Origin: Megaustenia siamemsis
Lineage: Eukaryota; Mollusca; Gastropoda; Stylommatophora; Ariophantidae
Length of the DNA: 64,000 bases
Direction of reading: 5' to 3'
Assembly: GCA_032433765.1 (NCBI GenBank)
Contig: JAVIAB010000059.1
Location: 54,472,402 to 54,536,401, forward strand
Below the pieces are notes generated by a model. It saw nothing but the letters and a program-made list of their open reading frames with translations. It had not been told where the DNA came from and searched no databases. The translations under genes and the position numbers were made by a program. Below are positions 14,101-29,100 of the stretch, piece by piece; the first letter of the stretch is position 1, and each line of letters opens with the position of its first letter.

Positions 14101-17100
14101 TGATGGCCTGCGCCAGGATCGGTGAACCAGAACCATCCAGACCCTACTCCACTTCTCTGTCATGCCTCTAGTAACAGACTAACCTGTCTAGTCTGGCCAA
14201 ATGAGTAGGGATTGAAGAGGGAAGACAACCCGGTACTCAAAAATGTCATGCTGAAGTTGGATGTGTTGGGTCAAAAGGCGCAAATATCACAGTAATACTG
14301 CAAACCACAAAACAACGTAGGCACGCCCACTTAACGTCCTTTTAAGGGCGGATGACAAAGAGGTTTACTCCTTTAGTCATTGGCTGAACGCAAGCAAGCA
14401 GCAAACAAAAGATTGCTATTTTCATTTTCTTCAACAATTTTCCTTTCCGGTGATGTATAACATGTACCACATTTAATTATATTATTTTGTGAAATAGTAA
14501 AATTAAAAAGACATGTGATGCAATTTTTCTATAATGAAAATTTATCTGGTCCAAACCTAAAGAAAACCTAAAGTCCACCAAAGTCTGGAAAGAGTTAAAT
14601 ATATTAGTACCTTTGATGCTTTGTTTCATTGAGCTGACATCTTTTTGTATTGATTCTCTTTGAATTTCTGCTTCCTCAGTTTCACGTTCCTTCATTCTCA
14701 GCTCTGATTGCAACACTTCAAGACGACTGGTTGTAGAGTCAATTTTTTCTTCCATACTTCTTTGATTTCTGTGAAAAATATTACAACAATAAGATAAATC
14801 TTTCTTTTTCATGAACATGAGTTTACTTCAAAACATGTATTTTAGCACTTTTAAATGTCACTAAATGCTGAGTATGCAATCCATTTTTGACAATAGAAAC
14901 AAGAAAAAGAGTTCTTAAATGTTATGTAGAGCCAGTCTAAACATATGGATGCGAATCATGGACAATATACAATAGGACAAAAGACAAGAAAATCACTGGA
15001 GTCTGTAGAAATGTGATTTTACAGAAGAATGTTGAGAGTACCAAGCACAGCTAAGAAGAGTAATGAAGATGTTCTGAGCGAGATCAAAGCAAAAAGAGAG
15101 CTAATTTCCAATATTAGGAAGAAACAATCATAATTTTTTGGCCATGTAATGAGAAGAGAACAACTGGAATATATTGTAACAACTGGAAAAATTGAGGGAT
15201 GAAGAGATAGAGGGAAGCAAAGAGAAAAAAATAACAGACAGCTTAAGAGAATGGCTTGGCAGAAGGTCAACAACAGAAATGATAAATAGCTGCCGAGATC
15301 GAAAGTTGTGGAGAGACATGATCACCTACGCCAGTAGGCCCGGTACTTGATGATGATGAATGCTGAGTACTTTAAACCTATTTATTTTCCTTAACTGTGT
15401 AAAAAACACTGAATTACTCATAATTGAATGATGAACACAAAAGAACTGAAATTTAACCCTAAAAAATATCTTGGGATCTTTTTATAAAAAATAAATGATA
15501 ATATTTACAAATAAAAAAATATAAATAAATATATATACTTTTATTGATGAATCTACTTGTATTCATCCAATGGAGAGTGCTATGCATGGTGGTTGCCAAT
15601 ATAGTGAACATGGATTTAGTTTCAGTTTGATGCCTTCTCAAAGACCTGGCTGATAAAAGATTGGCTCACTGAGCTGGGCTTAATAGCAATATGGAAGAGT
15701 TCTGGCCCCTTCTTCTCCAAATGTTATGGCCTAGTACAGTGAAGTTGAATGTTTCATCCCTCTATGACAGTATATTTTACAGGATCTCCTTTACCATTTT
15801 GTTTTAAATGAAGATAGTTATAGCAGTTTACAAAAAAAAATTGTGAAAGTTTCACTCAAAAGCAAATTATTTCTCAACTGTCTTTCTGCCAGCCAAAAAA
15901 CAAACCCAGAATCACCATCAACAACACGGAACTTGAAATTGTATATTTTATCTTTATCTTGAATATCTGTATTATGTGATAATTAACAATGGGGACTGCC
16001 AGAATGAAAAGGAAGACTAAAAATAGCAGTACAAATATTATATATCATTAGTAAATATAAGGCGCAATACCAATAAGGCAGTAAAATTAAATCAATTCAC
16101 GGCATGTATCATACCAATAGCAACTTATTGTTGTGAATCATGGACAGTGTCACAAACAACAATGAAGGAAACTGGTTCAGTGAAATCAAAATGTTACAAA
16201 AAATTCTTTAGGATACCTTGAATCATGAAGAAGAGCAATAGAGATATATTTTAAAATCCTAAACATTGAAAAGAGCTGGCTTATAAACAGCACCTTACAA
16301 AGTAAATTAAAATACCACGTTCATGTTAAATGGCACAGTGGGCTGGAAAGAACAATAACGGAAGGCATGGTTTCAGAAAGATGAGACAGGTGCAGACCAA
16401 GAAGAAGGTTGTTTCAAAACATCAAGGAGACCTTGAACTTGATAACAAAAGAAGTGGGAGATCTTGCTAGAGACAGAGATTCTTTTAGACAGTACAGCGT
16501 CTGCAAATGACAAGCAACCTGATGATGACTATCCATCTCAATCATTACATTTTATCCTCTATCACTCCAAGATTTATTTGCAGCAACTCTTTTGCATCAC
16601 ATTTAGACAACATGATTTTATGTTTAAGTCTTTCAAGGAATGTCCATGTCTGATATTATAGCATAATGAAAGCACAAACAGTACGTACATACATTTAATT
16701 TAGCTTGCACAGTAACATTTTGATGTTTCAATTTGCTGTTTAATAAATAAAATGCCTGTTTGTTTTGATGCAGTATTCACAGAGTGAATGTCCATGTCTG
16801 ATATTATAGCATAATGAAAGCACAAACAGTACGTACATACATTTAATTTAGCTTGCACAGTAACATTTTGATGTTTCAATTTGCTGTTTAATAAATAAAA
16901 TGCCTGTTTGTTTTGATGCAGTATTCACAGAGTGAATGTCCATGTCTGATATTATAGCATAATGAAAGCACAAACAGTACGTACATACATTTAATTTAGC
17001 TTGCACAGTAACATTTTGATGTTTCAATTTGCTGTTTAATAAATAAAATGCCTGTTTGTTTTGATGCAGTATTCACAGATCTGTGCTACAAGATTACTTG

Positions 17101-20100
17101 TATGGTCATATCTCTATGTTCTCATAATTTACATACATACTTCATTGGACCATATCCCAAAATTGCAATGTTGGTTTAAAAATGATTGATTATGATAAAG
17201 AATCAACATCATTCCCGATAGGAACTCAGTTCCCTTTTAGCAGACATGAAGCATATACATTATAATGGTCCCCTACTAGATGCATTTAAACCTCAAACGT
17301 CATGTATTTTTGTCACTCATTGTGTGTTTATGTGAAAATTTCCATAAAATGAAGGTAATGTGTACACCAAGTAATTAATACCTCCAGCACGTCTGCCTCA
17401 ATGAAACCAGTGGTGCCTTTGAGGAAGGAGTAGCAATGTTGGTCAAACAGAAGCTGCCACAATTGTGTAATTCAACCCAGACTCACCTGTAGAGCAGAGA
17501 AATGCCTTAAAGCACTTCACTTTTGACATTTCTTCATGGTTAGAAGCTTGTCTTTACAATTCTGATTAAGAGATGAGGATGTTTTAAAAAGGTCTCCACC
17601 CATGTCTGAGAGCCAAAGGGATAAAAATATGCTTCTGTCAATATTTTTCAATGACCACTGGAATATTTTGGGAGCTGTGATAGCTCAGTGGTTAGTGAAC
17701 TGGACTACAAAGGACAAGAGGTAGGGTTCAATCCCAATCGATAGCTTCTGGTTCACCCAGCCTTTAATGGGTACCGGATTTTTTCTGGGAAAGTAAAGCG
17801 GCACGGGCGTAATACCGACCACATTACCCCAAAAATCATGAGCCGAGGGTCTGTAAAATTTATGGTCACTAACACCATATTCCCTATACGCCACTTGGCA
17901 AGACAAGGGTACTTTACTTGTTTTTTTACTGGAATATTTTATAAGTAATGTGGCCAGAATCATGCTTAATTTCCCATAAGATTCTGGTACCCACTTCAGG
18001 TTGGTGAATCTAAGAGCTGTTGTTAGGGACTGAACCCACCCTCTTGTGTTTAGTTGTCCAGTTCACTAAGCACTGAACTACTTCAAGATGTTTTACTTGA
18101 GTCTATATCTTTACCGTTTCATGTTATTGAGCTTATCATCCAGTGTCTTGCAGTCTTCATCCAACACGTTATGATCTCGTGTCAAGTTAACAATCTGCTC
18201 TTCCAAATTCTGTTTTTCTGCATTCAGTTGGTCAACTTCCAGTCGGACACGGTCAATAGTTTGTCTAATTCGATCAAGGTCTGTATTCTTTCGATTGGTC
18301 TCTGCATTCAACTGTTCCAGAACACTCTTCTCCTGTAAAAGTTAGAAAATAAACAGCAACATTAATTGCCGAAGTTTGTATATTGCCACCTTTAGATAGC
18401 AACAAATAAACAACACAAAACAAATTGTGGAAAGAGTAAGTAATAAAAACATGTTACTTTTTTTTTAAAAAAGCAAAAATTGATAAATGAAGAGCTATAG
18501 TAAAACAGGTAAAAACATTTAAATAAAAATGTCCAAATATAGTATGTAGGTCTAAGTGAAGTAAAGTACCCCTGTCACGCCAAGTGGCGTATAGGGAAAT
18601 ATGGTGTTAGTGACCCTATATTTTACAGACCTTCAGCACATGATTTTTGGGGTAATGTGGTCGGTATTACGCCTGTGCTGCTTTACTTTCCCAGAAAAAA
18701 ATCCAGTACCCATTTAAGGCTGGGTGAACCCGGAAGCCGTCGGTTGGGATCGAACCCTACCCTTTGTTCTTTGTAGTCCAGTTCCTTAACCACTGACTAT
18801 GTGAGACTGTAGGTCTAGATAAAAAAAAAAAATCCAATAAAAACTTACACAAGGCTGATGGTCAAGCAACAATCCCAAACCTTTCTTCTCTTTCCAAACT
18901 AACTGCAAGTGAACAAAGATCAACAAAGTATTTTCAGCAATCTAACTGCAACACAAGCTAAAAAATTAAAAATAAACTTAAAGCAGGAGACAACAAGACT
19001 CTTGTGTTGTTAGGATTTGGTTACAAGTAAAATTTGGGAGCTGGATAGCTCAGTGGTTAGTGAACTGTACTACAAAGGACAAGAGGTCGGGTTTGATCCT
19101 GATCTAACGTTTCTGAGTTCACCCAGCCTTAAATGGGTACCTGGTTTTTTTCTGGGAAAGTGAAGCAGAATGGACATAATACTGGCCACATTGCCCTAAA
19201 AATCATGTGTTGAAGGTCTGTAAAAATTGTGGTCACTAACACCATATTCCCTATACGCCACTTGGCCTGACAGGGCTCTTTACTTTTTTACAAGTAACAT
19301 TTGAAATTTGTGGTTTTTAATTGAGAAATACACCTGAGAAGACCAATGAGTGTGTTTAGCAACTGTCTATAGGAACTATCATCATACAAAGTATATGTTA
19401 TCTGCAGGAAGAGACCAAACTTCAAAGGAACTATCAATGATATTCTAATTGTGTCATCAATAACCAATATCACACAAACCTCCAGCAGCATTCTCTGTGT
19501 CCTCTCTAGCTCCACCATCTTCTGTGCATGCTGTGTTTTAACATTCTCAAGCTCTGTGACCTCAATTTTCTGCATCTCAAGAGTATGCTTCAGCTCCGAC
19601 TTGTTTTTGTTGACATTATTGGTCAAACGTTGCAGCACCTCCTCCTCCTGTTCTCTCTCCTCCTTTAACTTCTGCAGCTCCAACTTCTTTGTCTTTATAT
19701 GGGCATTCAACTCTGTCTTGTGATGGTCAAGGTGATCAATCTCATCACGACAGTCCTAAAAGTACATTTTATTTATTTACTTGTAAATATTATTTTTATA
19801 CTTTTATTTTTATTTTGTATACATTTACTTGTAAATAAATTGTTTAAAGTTGATTAAAGTCTGTAGGACCTACATATATTGTCAAAAACTAAACATTATT
19901 AAACAATAATTGCAAAATACACTGTGAATCATTTTTAAATGATGCTATCATTGTAGGCTCTTTGAACTTGCATAGACCTAGAAAGACACAAATGTAAAAT
20001 GGAAATAAGATGCATAACAAATTTGCAAACAAACCAGGAGGGGACAGACTATAAAATGAAACTGTAAAAAAACTACAGAGACAATGAAAGTAAATAATTA

Positions 20101-23100
20101 CATTAAAACATCAATGGAATTATCATGTACTGTAAAAAAATAAGCCACAAAAACTTCACAAACATGGACAAGTCAAAGAAAAGAAAAGAAAAGAAAAGAA
20201 AAGAAAAAAAGTAAATCCGCCATCCAGGAAAGATGACGATGGTGGGGAAGACATGGAATGATCTTAAAAGAATGGCTAGAAACAGAACTGTTTGGGAAGT
20301 GTTTATTGAAGACCTATGCTCCACAAGGAGCTGAAAGGTAGAAGAAGAAGAATGAATGGAATTAAATATTCTTGACATCTGACTAGATATTTTTGATTTA
20401 GATGATTTAAGATTTAGAATGGAACTAAATTAACTGGCAACAACATAAAAACATCAGGCTTCAAGACAAAACGGTGACAAAAGATAAAGACAGACAGGTT
20501 TAATCAGTCAAAACATATAATAAACATAACAAACAACTCATGGTACATAAATTAATGATGCACAGAAAGCTACACTTTTTGGTACAAGCAGTTAGACAAA
20601 AGTAGAAGAACAAGATTAATGTCAAAATATTTCAACATCATAACATTATTGCTCAGTAGGCTTTTCCTTTGTTTTTTATTTTTCTCTTATTCTCTTGTCC
20701 AGTTGACAGGATGTGGCCCAGGAAACTTAACATGTGTCAGTGAGTTATAATTCTTGACATTCATCCACAAATGATATGATAAGCTGTTATGGTTAGTCGA
20801 AGCTTCCCCCCCACCCCTCCTTCCCCATATCACTGAAAACAAATTAAAATCTATAATTGCTCAACCACCCATTGCAGTGGAATCATTCAAATTAACATCT
20901 CATCTCATTTAAGGATCCAAACAAAGAAAGGCAGCTGCAGTCTGGGGACCATAGCAGCTACAGCACACACCAAAAGACATAAGGCCAAGCAGCACCGAAA
21001 CTGAACGGAGCTGAACTGTCCTTCATTATACGATATCATCATTCATCTTAAGCAATCAGAATATTGAAACACAATCTGGATAAAAAACACAGCTCTTGGT
21101 GTGCACAGAGCACTAAACTCAGTAGCTCCGGCAGCAAGCCTGACTTGGAATATGAAGAAACAGCAACGATGAACACTTTTCAGACTGAGCCTCAATGGAC
21201 CCTGCTGCTTATCCATCATATTGACCGGAAGTCCCATGATATGATAAGTTGTTACTATATACTAATGAAGTGGTAACAACAAATGGCAATGCCACTAATA
21301 ACAAAGCATGGTCATGAGATGTTGTGTCAACATAATCTAATGTTCCTTTTCTAGCTGTGACATTCTATCAAGGAATCATTTATGGCAGTTGGCAGCTACT
21401 GAGAACTGATTTACCCGTATCTCCCTCTGCTTGGAAGCTACTTCAGCCTCAGCGTCTTGCAGCACACTGGTCAGCTCTTGCTGCTTCCTGTCTTGTGTTT
21501 CCTGCAGTAGCTGAATCTCTATCTTCTTCTTGCCAATTTGCTGGTCAAGTTTCTCAAGGTCTTGTCTGTTTTGGTCAATCTATGTCAATAAGAAGAAATC
21601 TATGTCAATAATAAGAAAGCTATGTTAATAAAATAGTTATGCTGAAGATAAATGTTTTTGGCCAAAAGGCACATATTTCACATTACACTGTGAACTAGTG
21701 ACATAACATATTATTTATGGATATAAATAAAAAATGGATATACATCTTTTTATGTGGATAGAGACAAGAAAAATAAATAGAAATGAAGAAATCTTCTTCT
21801 TCTTTCTTCTTTTGTGATCATGGCTCATTCACACTATTACTTTGGACTCTATTATGAAAGCAGCTGTATGTTTCAGTGATTTGGTTGCCTCATAGAGTTT
21901 CTCTTCCAGGGAGGTGGGTGTGGGCCACATTGTCTTCCTCAGGCCTGTATACTGGGGGGTAGTCCTATAGAATGTGTTTTGTTGTCATGTTATCTGGGGT
22001 AAATGAAATAACCAAAATGTAGTTCAGGAAAATGAAATAAAAACAATGCAATAATCAAAGTGTAAGTGAAAAAAATGAAATTAAAAAAAGAAATAATCAA
22101 AATGTAGATGAAAATAATGTAATAAAAGAAATGAAGTATTCAAAATATAGGTGAGGAAAATGTGGAAAAAAAATGATGCAAACTAAATCTAAATTGATGA
22201 AAATAAAGGAAAGGAATGAAAAAATAAAAAAGTAGATGGAGAAACTGAATAAAGAAATTAAAATGTAACCTGATCTCTTGTTCTCTGAATCTCTGACCGC
22301 CGTTTTACTAAAATGTCATCACTATCTCTCAGTGTTACCACCATCTCCTTCTCTCTTTGTGTGTTAACTGCCAAATCAGCATGCATTCTCTGAAGACTAC
22401 AAAAGAAAAATGTCAAATAAATAAGCCTCACAATGTAATAGTTGGGTTATTAAGAAAAGACACACAGACGATAGAGTACAATGTTAATCGTCTATTGAAA
22501 TATTGATAGAAAACACATTTCAAAAGGTTTGACAAAATTTTCAGTAAAATTAGTATATTTTTGTTTTTATATACATTTTCTTTTTAAAAGTAATTTTTGC
22601 TACAAATAGCATTAACGTGAATAAAATATATCAAATTGGTCTCATCTGATTCAGTGTCAACTAAAGATTTGAGAACAATATAAAGAAGCTATGGTGGATT
22701 CAGCAAATAATGTACAAGGCATAAGGAAATCTAATGTATCAAAACAGTGGAAACTAAGAATAAAAGGACAAGCAATTATAACAACTTAACAAGAAGATAT
22801 TTTATAGCCATGCAGTAAATATGAGTTTTACAGTCAAGAATACAATATTAATGTTACATGCATGCAGTAAATATTTGTTTCACATTCATGTAACAAATAT
22901 GATAGCTTTACATACATGCAGTAAATACAAATAGTCCAGTAAAAGTAACTTAGAAGTATACAATGTAGAAGTTATGTGATGTAGATGCCTGTATACTATG
23001 TGATTCGATGAGCAAGAAAAGAAAGTGGAGGCGGGCTCTGTAAGCAGGCAATGGTTTGAGTCATTACAGGAGCCAATGATACACAGAGTCACCTTTTATC

Positions 23101-26100
23101 TATATCCCTGGACATGCGGGAGTACGAGGAAATGTAAAAGCGGACAGGTTGGTTATGCTGTCATTGAAGATGGTCAACCAATGGATTGGGCAGACATTAT
23201 CAATGTCCTCTGAGATGTAGGAAGGGCACAGGACTTCAACAACCATGAGTTCACATGATTACTCCTTCGCAAAAAGAGACGGGAGTTAAGATGGGTACAG
23301 AAATGAGGGACTTAGTGGGCACATAACCACATGCGTTTGGGAAATGCTTTTAGCTGAAAAGACCTAATGCAAATGAGACCCCTGTTCTGACAAAAATTCT
23401 GGTGTTTCTAACCTACATTCAGAACTTTTCCTCCACTGTGCTGCTATAAAAACAATTATTGTTTATATAATGCTGCCGACAGTATTCTGTCTGTTGTTTC
23501 ATTTTATCTTGCAAATTTGCTAAAATAAAAATAGCCGCCTAATAGTACAGTGTTGATGACTTTCACCTTTACCAACGCCGTGAGCATAAAAATATGTTTC
23601 AGCTTTGAATGCAAATTTAACCAAATTGGAGCAGTCAAAAAAATTATGACTTTCACTTCTACTTACCGAAATTATTAAATTGTATAAACAAACCTAGATT
23701 CTTAATGTTAATATGAGAGACATAATGCAGTGAATTAAGTATATCGTAAGATATTATTAATATCACTTATGAAAACCGGTACCGCCAGCACAAAAACATA
23801 GATCTTCTCAGGATACACATTTACCAAAAATGGAGCGGTAAAAAAAATCATGACTTTCACTTTTACTCCGCACAGAAATTATTAAACTTTACTGCTGTAT
23901 AAACAAGTCTAGAAATAAAATATTAATATGAGAGATTAAATGTTGTGAATTAAGCGGATTATAATATAAAATATATAGTCCTGGTGTAATTTTTCATCAG
24001 CGACGGGCTAGACAAACATTCCTGTCAGACTTCGCACAAGGAAAATCTGTGAATGATGGGGGCCTCGGTAGCCTAGTTGGGAAAACCACCCGACTGGACT
24101 ACCGACGTTCGGACAACCCGTGTTCGATTCCCGCTGGGAGCAGTGTGAATTGTACTCGTGGTTGGATAAAAAAAAATACCCCCATGGTCGGTCGGTCTTG
24201 TCAGACTTCGCACAAGGAAAATCTGTGATTGATGTAATGGCTGCATGAAACTAAGGTACATGTTTTAAAGAGCAAGCATTCAGATGTGATCAACACAGAA
24301 CTGGAGTCATTGGTCGCTGGACACTGCGGGACTTGCTCAGGCGGGGATTTGAGCACCTATGGACATATTTGGAGTACACTGATGACAACCTGTTAATTAC
24401 TTAATAATAATGGACTCAATAAAGTCATGCACACATGTATGCACACACACACGTATATATAATTGGTTACTCCATAATCAAATGCCACAATAATGACCAA
24501 ATGAAAATAAAATGGAGGCTCATTGTGAAATGCAGACTGACAATGTTGCACTTTCAAACATGCATAATTATTGTGTAAATAAGGCATCCTTTGATTTCTG
24601 CTCTCAGTGTTCAGATCTCAGAAATACATCCCTCAATATATTGTGACTAATGACACAAGTATTATATTGGTCCACAAGTCTTCTTTTGATTCCTGCGTGA
24701 CATTTCTGTCTGGCATCTCCCACCTTAAAGAACATTGATAAGAGAGACAAGAGCAGCATGAATTGGCTCCCTCAATGAGATAGAGTTGCTTGCACAGAAC
24801 AGAGACAAATGGTGAGATTTGATAAAAAATCTTTACAAGGATTGAAAACTTCTAAAATAAAAATTTAGATAAAAGAAAGAGTATCTGGGTCTATGCCCTA
24901 TGGGCTGGCCATGGCTCAAAAGATAGATAGATAGATAGATAGAAAGATCTCCCACCTTCACATGATATTTGTGCAATCTCTTCATGGTTGTGGAATCAGT
25001 GTAATTTTTTTAGTTTTCTTTTTATCCAGCATCCCAGAGGGAATTCAGAATGTCAGTGCGGTCATTTGCCCTTCCACATTCTACATCAGAAAAACCAACA
25101 AGTCTGTGAGCGTGCTCATTCCTGCCTACACCCATGTACCAAATGAAGCTGACTTTTGTTAGACTAGACCATTCACTTCACACTCGATTACATCTAATCA
25201 ATTTTACCTCTGAGATGTTGATTTAAATTCTGAATCCAGTTTCTTGAATTCCAAATCTTTCTTGGCAATAATCTGATTGAATGTGTAAACCAAATTCAAC
25301 TATTGTTTATTAGTTTTTTTAAAATGCAACTATGATAATTGAATGTGTGACAAATCAGAATATAATTAAGGCAAACCAAATATATTTTAAAATACAAAAT
25401 ATTAAAATCTTAGCCAATATGGCACTTCTTGCAGACTCTGTGAGTTCTGCTATTTTCATCATCATCAAGTACCATGGCTGCTGGCGTAGGTGACCATGTC
25501 GCTCCACAACTTTCGATCTCGACAGTTATTTATCATTTCTGTTGTTGACCTTCTGCCAAGCAATTCTCTTAAACTGTCTGGTATCTTTTCTCTTTGCTTC
25601 CCTCTTTCTCTTCGTCCTTCAACTTTCCCAGTTGTCACAATATATACCAGTTGTTACCTTCTCATTGCATGGCCAAAAAAATGATGATTGTTTTTTTCCT
25701 AATATTGGAAATTAGCTCTCTTTTTACTTTGGCCTCTTCCATAACGCTTTAATTACTCTTCTTAGGTATGCATAGCATTCACAACATTCTTCTGTAAAAC
25801 CACATTTCTACAGCCTCCAGTGATTCATACATCCTATATCATCATTTGTTAAGACTGGCTCTACATAACATTTAAGAACTTTTTTTCTTGTTTCTATTGT
25901 CAAAAATAGATTGCACAGTATCTTCCTCATTTTTTGGAAAGCTGCTTTTGCCTGAGCCATTCTACATTTCACCTTTGTTGCACACCTACCATCTGAGGTT
26001 AACATTGTTCCCACATATTTAAATTCATTTACCTGTTTTAATATTGTTCCACTTGTCTTTATTTTGCATTATGGTGATGTCTTTTTCATTGTTGCTATCT

Positions 26101-29100
26101 TTACTTCTTTCTTTTTACTATTAAGGCTAAGTCCTTCACTAAAATGTGTAACATTTCTTGTAACTCATTTTCACACTTAGCGATTAAGACTGTATCATCA
26201 GCATACCTTAGATGGTTAATAGTCAATACTAATTAAAAAATAATATATATAACAAATAATACATATGATATGTAGTACTGATCATGTTGCATGCCCAAAC
26301 CATTTAGACTAGAACAGATTGGCGTCACTGCAGGTGGGATATTTTCATATATGCTTCCCTCCTCATGATCTTTCATACTGTTCCATTGAACATGTTGCAT
26401 TTTGAAAAAAGGTGCACAGCTCATGATGCATACTCTCACTTTGCTGTAATGGTCATTACCAGTGACATGATCTCCATGCGATGATGGTGAATCTGAGTAA
26501 ACTTTGTGGTTAGTGAACGCACCCCAGGAAATGCTGTCCCAACAAATTAAGTCAGGCCTTCACTTCAGTGAAACACTCGATAAAAACTGCAGTTCAGATG
26601 GTGATGACTTTTTCCACCAACCGGAAGTCCAACCAAACCATTTGATCTATTGTATCATAATATGGTTCAGCATTAGTATAACTACAACTTTTTTTCTTAT
26701 GTCAGCATTTCTGATGAGCTTTCTTCTTGCCTCATTCAGTAGTCCTCTAGAGCATTCATTCTCAGACAACTATTCTTTCTACTTTCGTTATTAATGTCCA
26801 AGTCTAGTCTTCGTAACAGAGTATTGTAAAACGTAAGTAAATGATTCTGGGTTTTTTTTTTCAGCTACACCTTTACAACTTTTACTCTTTTGTCTATTCA
26901 AAAGTTTCTTCATATTATTTTGAGTTTGTGAACCTTGAAGCAGGTGAATTACTTGTTTTTTGGTGTTACTCTATTCCTGATATAAGCAATAAACAACAAT
27001 TGTCACTAACATTATTTATCTCCCGTAATAACTTTTCCTGTCTGATTTTCTTTCGTTCAATGTCCTTGGACTCTGCCTTCAGAATTGCCAAGGTCTCTGA
27101 TGACTTCACCAGTTCTACACAAATATCATTTGACCTCTTCTCAATCTCTTGCTGTTCTCGAAGTGCCTGTTGTAGACTACTTGTGGCACCATCATAGCGA
27201 TTCACTGTGTTTCTGGCCTGTAATTGGAAGAAATTTGATAAATGTTGATATGATATCTACATTTTCACCTATAGGTTACTTTATTTATTGTTTATCTTGC
27301 AATGAAATTTAAAAAATCAGAATAGCAGAGGCAGCAATGACTTTAAAACATCATGAAAAGATATGGAAATTATAATCCAAAGTATAAATCATGTTTATTA
27401 TCCACCTTTACTTAAGCATGTGGGATGTGGAAAATAATAAAAGAAACAGAGAATAAACAAGAAAATAAATGTCTGACAACCAACGTCTGAGGAAAATACT
27501 TTGAATATGATGGAATGAATTCAAGACTAGGTATGGATATAAGATTAATGGCAATGCAATCAACTAACAAGATAGGTATCATAAATAACTGTCTAGATCA
27601 AAAGTTGAGGAGAGACATGATCACCTATGCCAGCAGGCATTGTACTTGATGATGATGAGGATAATAGGTATCATGTAAAGGGAAGAAATAACACGATAAT
27701 CCAGCAAGTCCTCAAGTAGGAAACAACAGGAAAAAATAAAAGGAGGTGCTGCTCTCAAGTGATATTAAAAAGAATACTGATAAAAAAGGCAAGGACAGCG
27801 GGTATCAGCTTAGCTTAATGAGATAGAAAAGTTTGCCAATAGCGGGGACCTATGGTGAGGTAAAGTTTGCCAATAGCGGGAACCTATGGTGAGGTAAAGT
27901 TTACAATAGCGGGGACCTATGGTGAGGTAGAGTTTGCCAATAGCGGGGACCTATGGTAAGGTAAAGTTTGCCAATAGCGGGGACCTATGGTGAGGTAAAG
28001 TTTGCCAATAGTGGGGACCTATGGTGAGGTAAAGTTTGCCAATAGCGGGGACCTATGGTGAGGTACACTGCGAGCTCTGTTTGATATTTTATGGCATAAA
28101 GAGGATGATGTTGATGATTATTCTTTTTATGTGCCTGCTTTGGCTTCTTCTTCTCCATCTTTGTTTATTTATTAGCAGATTGCACTGCTTCTAGTTTTGT
28201 ATCTTATGATCAGGTGCACTATAATTGTTTCACATGTCCTAGGAACAATTTATTTTAAAAATATTTCAACATTAAAAACACTGAATCAAACTTCAGACTG
28301 TCTTAAGGTCTTAAGTCCCATACTGCAAAAATAAAAAGAAAGATAACAAGTGCAACTTCAGACATTACATTTTGATAGCATACTGCATGCCAACATCAAA
28401 CTGTTTGTAAACACCAGATTTCCTAAGGTAAACTACTTATCAACATCAGTTATTCTCATGTTAAACTGTTTGAAAACAACATATACCCTTATGTTAGCAC
28501 CTTCGTAACATCTCTCATAACACCAGCACTCCTGTGGCAGGCCACTTCAGCTCTCACAACTATAATGATCCTCAATATATTGTCAATTACTATATGGTGA
28601 ACTAAAACATGGAGAAAGACAAATCGCCTGAATTAAACTACAATATAGAGATATTTGTAAATCAGCCTTGAATGACTTCTCCATCTGTGAAAATGACTGG
28701 GGACATCTGGCGAGAGATCGCACATCATGGAGAGTCTGTATAAAAAAAGGCATAACATCATTTGAGGCTGTACTATAGTAAAACATGGAAGAGAAAAGAC
28801 TCATGAAAAAAAAAAGAAAAACCCTGTGGATCAGTCAGCCTGACTTGTTTATTCTGTTGCCGAGTGTGTTTGTCAAATATTGGTAGAATCAGCCATGCGA
28901 GAAGCTGTTCAACAAAAACAAAACCCCAACAACAAAAATGTACACAATGGTTTCCACTAAACTGTCTGACAAGACAAAAAGGGCCACATAGGCTGGCATT
29001 ATCTCATGTCTCAGATGACTTATCAGTTTGCTCTTGAGAGCTACATTATAGCCTATAGCCTACTTTGGTTCTATAAACTTGAGGGAGAGTGGAGGTGGGG

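Larger units (their letters stand above)
27417..28115 (+). mobile_element. LINE family D copy carrying a nested LINE B and an internal minisatellite
   Basis: Diverged family D C-terminus: AAATGTCTGA then GGAAAATACTTTG (K-I-FG block), interrupted at 27583-27663, resuming with AGCAAGTCCTCAAGTAGG and AGGCAAGGACAGCGGGTATC. The final codons (FANSGDLW) are expanded into a 34-bp array before the 3' end AGCTCTGTTTGATATTTTA. Confidence 0.78.

Noticed and set aside
28677..28738. Possible centriolin exon (TLHDVRSLARCPQSFSQMEK) preceded by TATACAG
   Set aside because: Exons 5 and 6 already join in phase and match the vertebrate protein without a gap, and this peptide is not coiled-coil-like.
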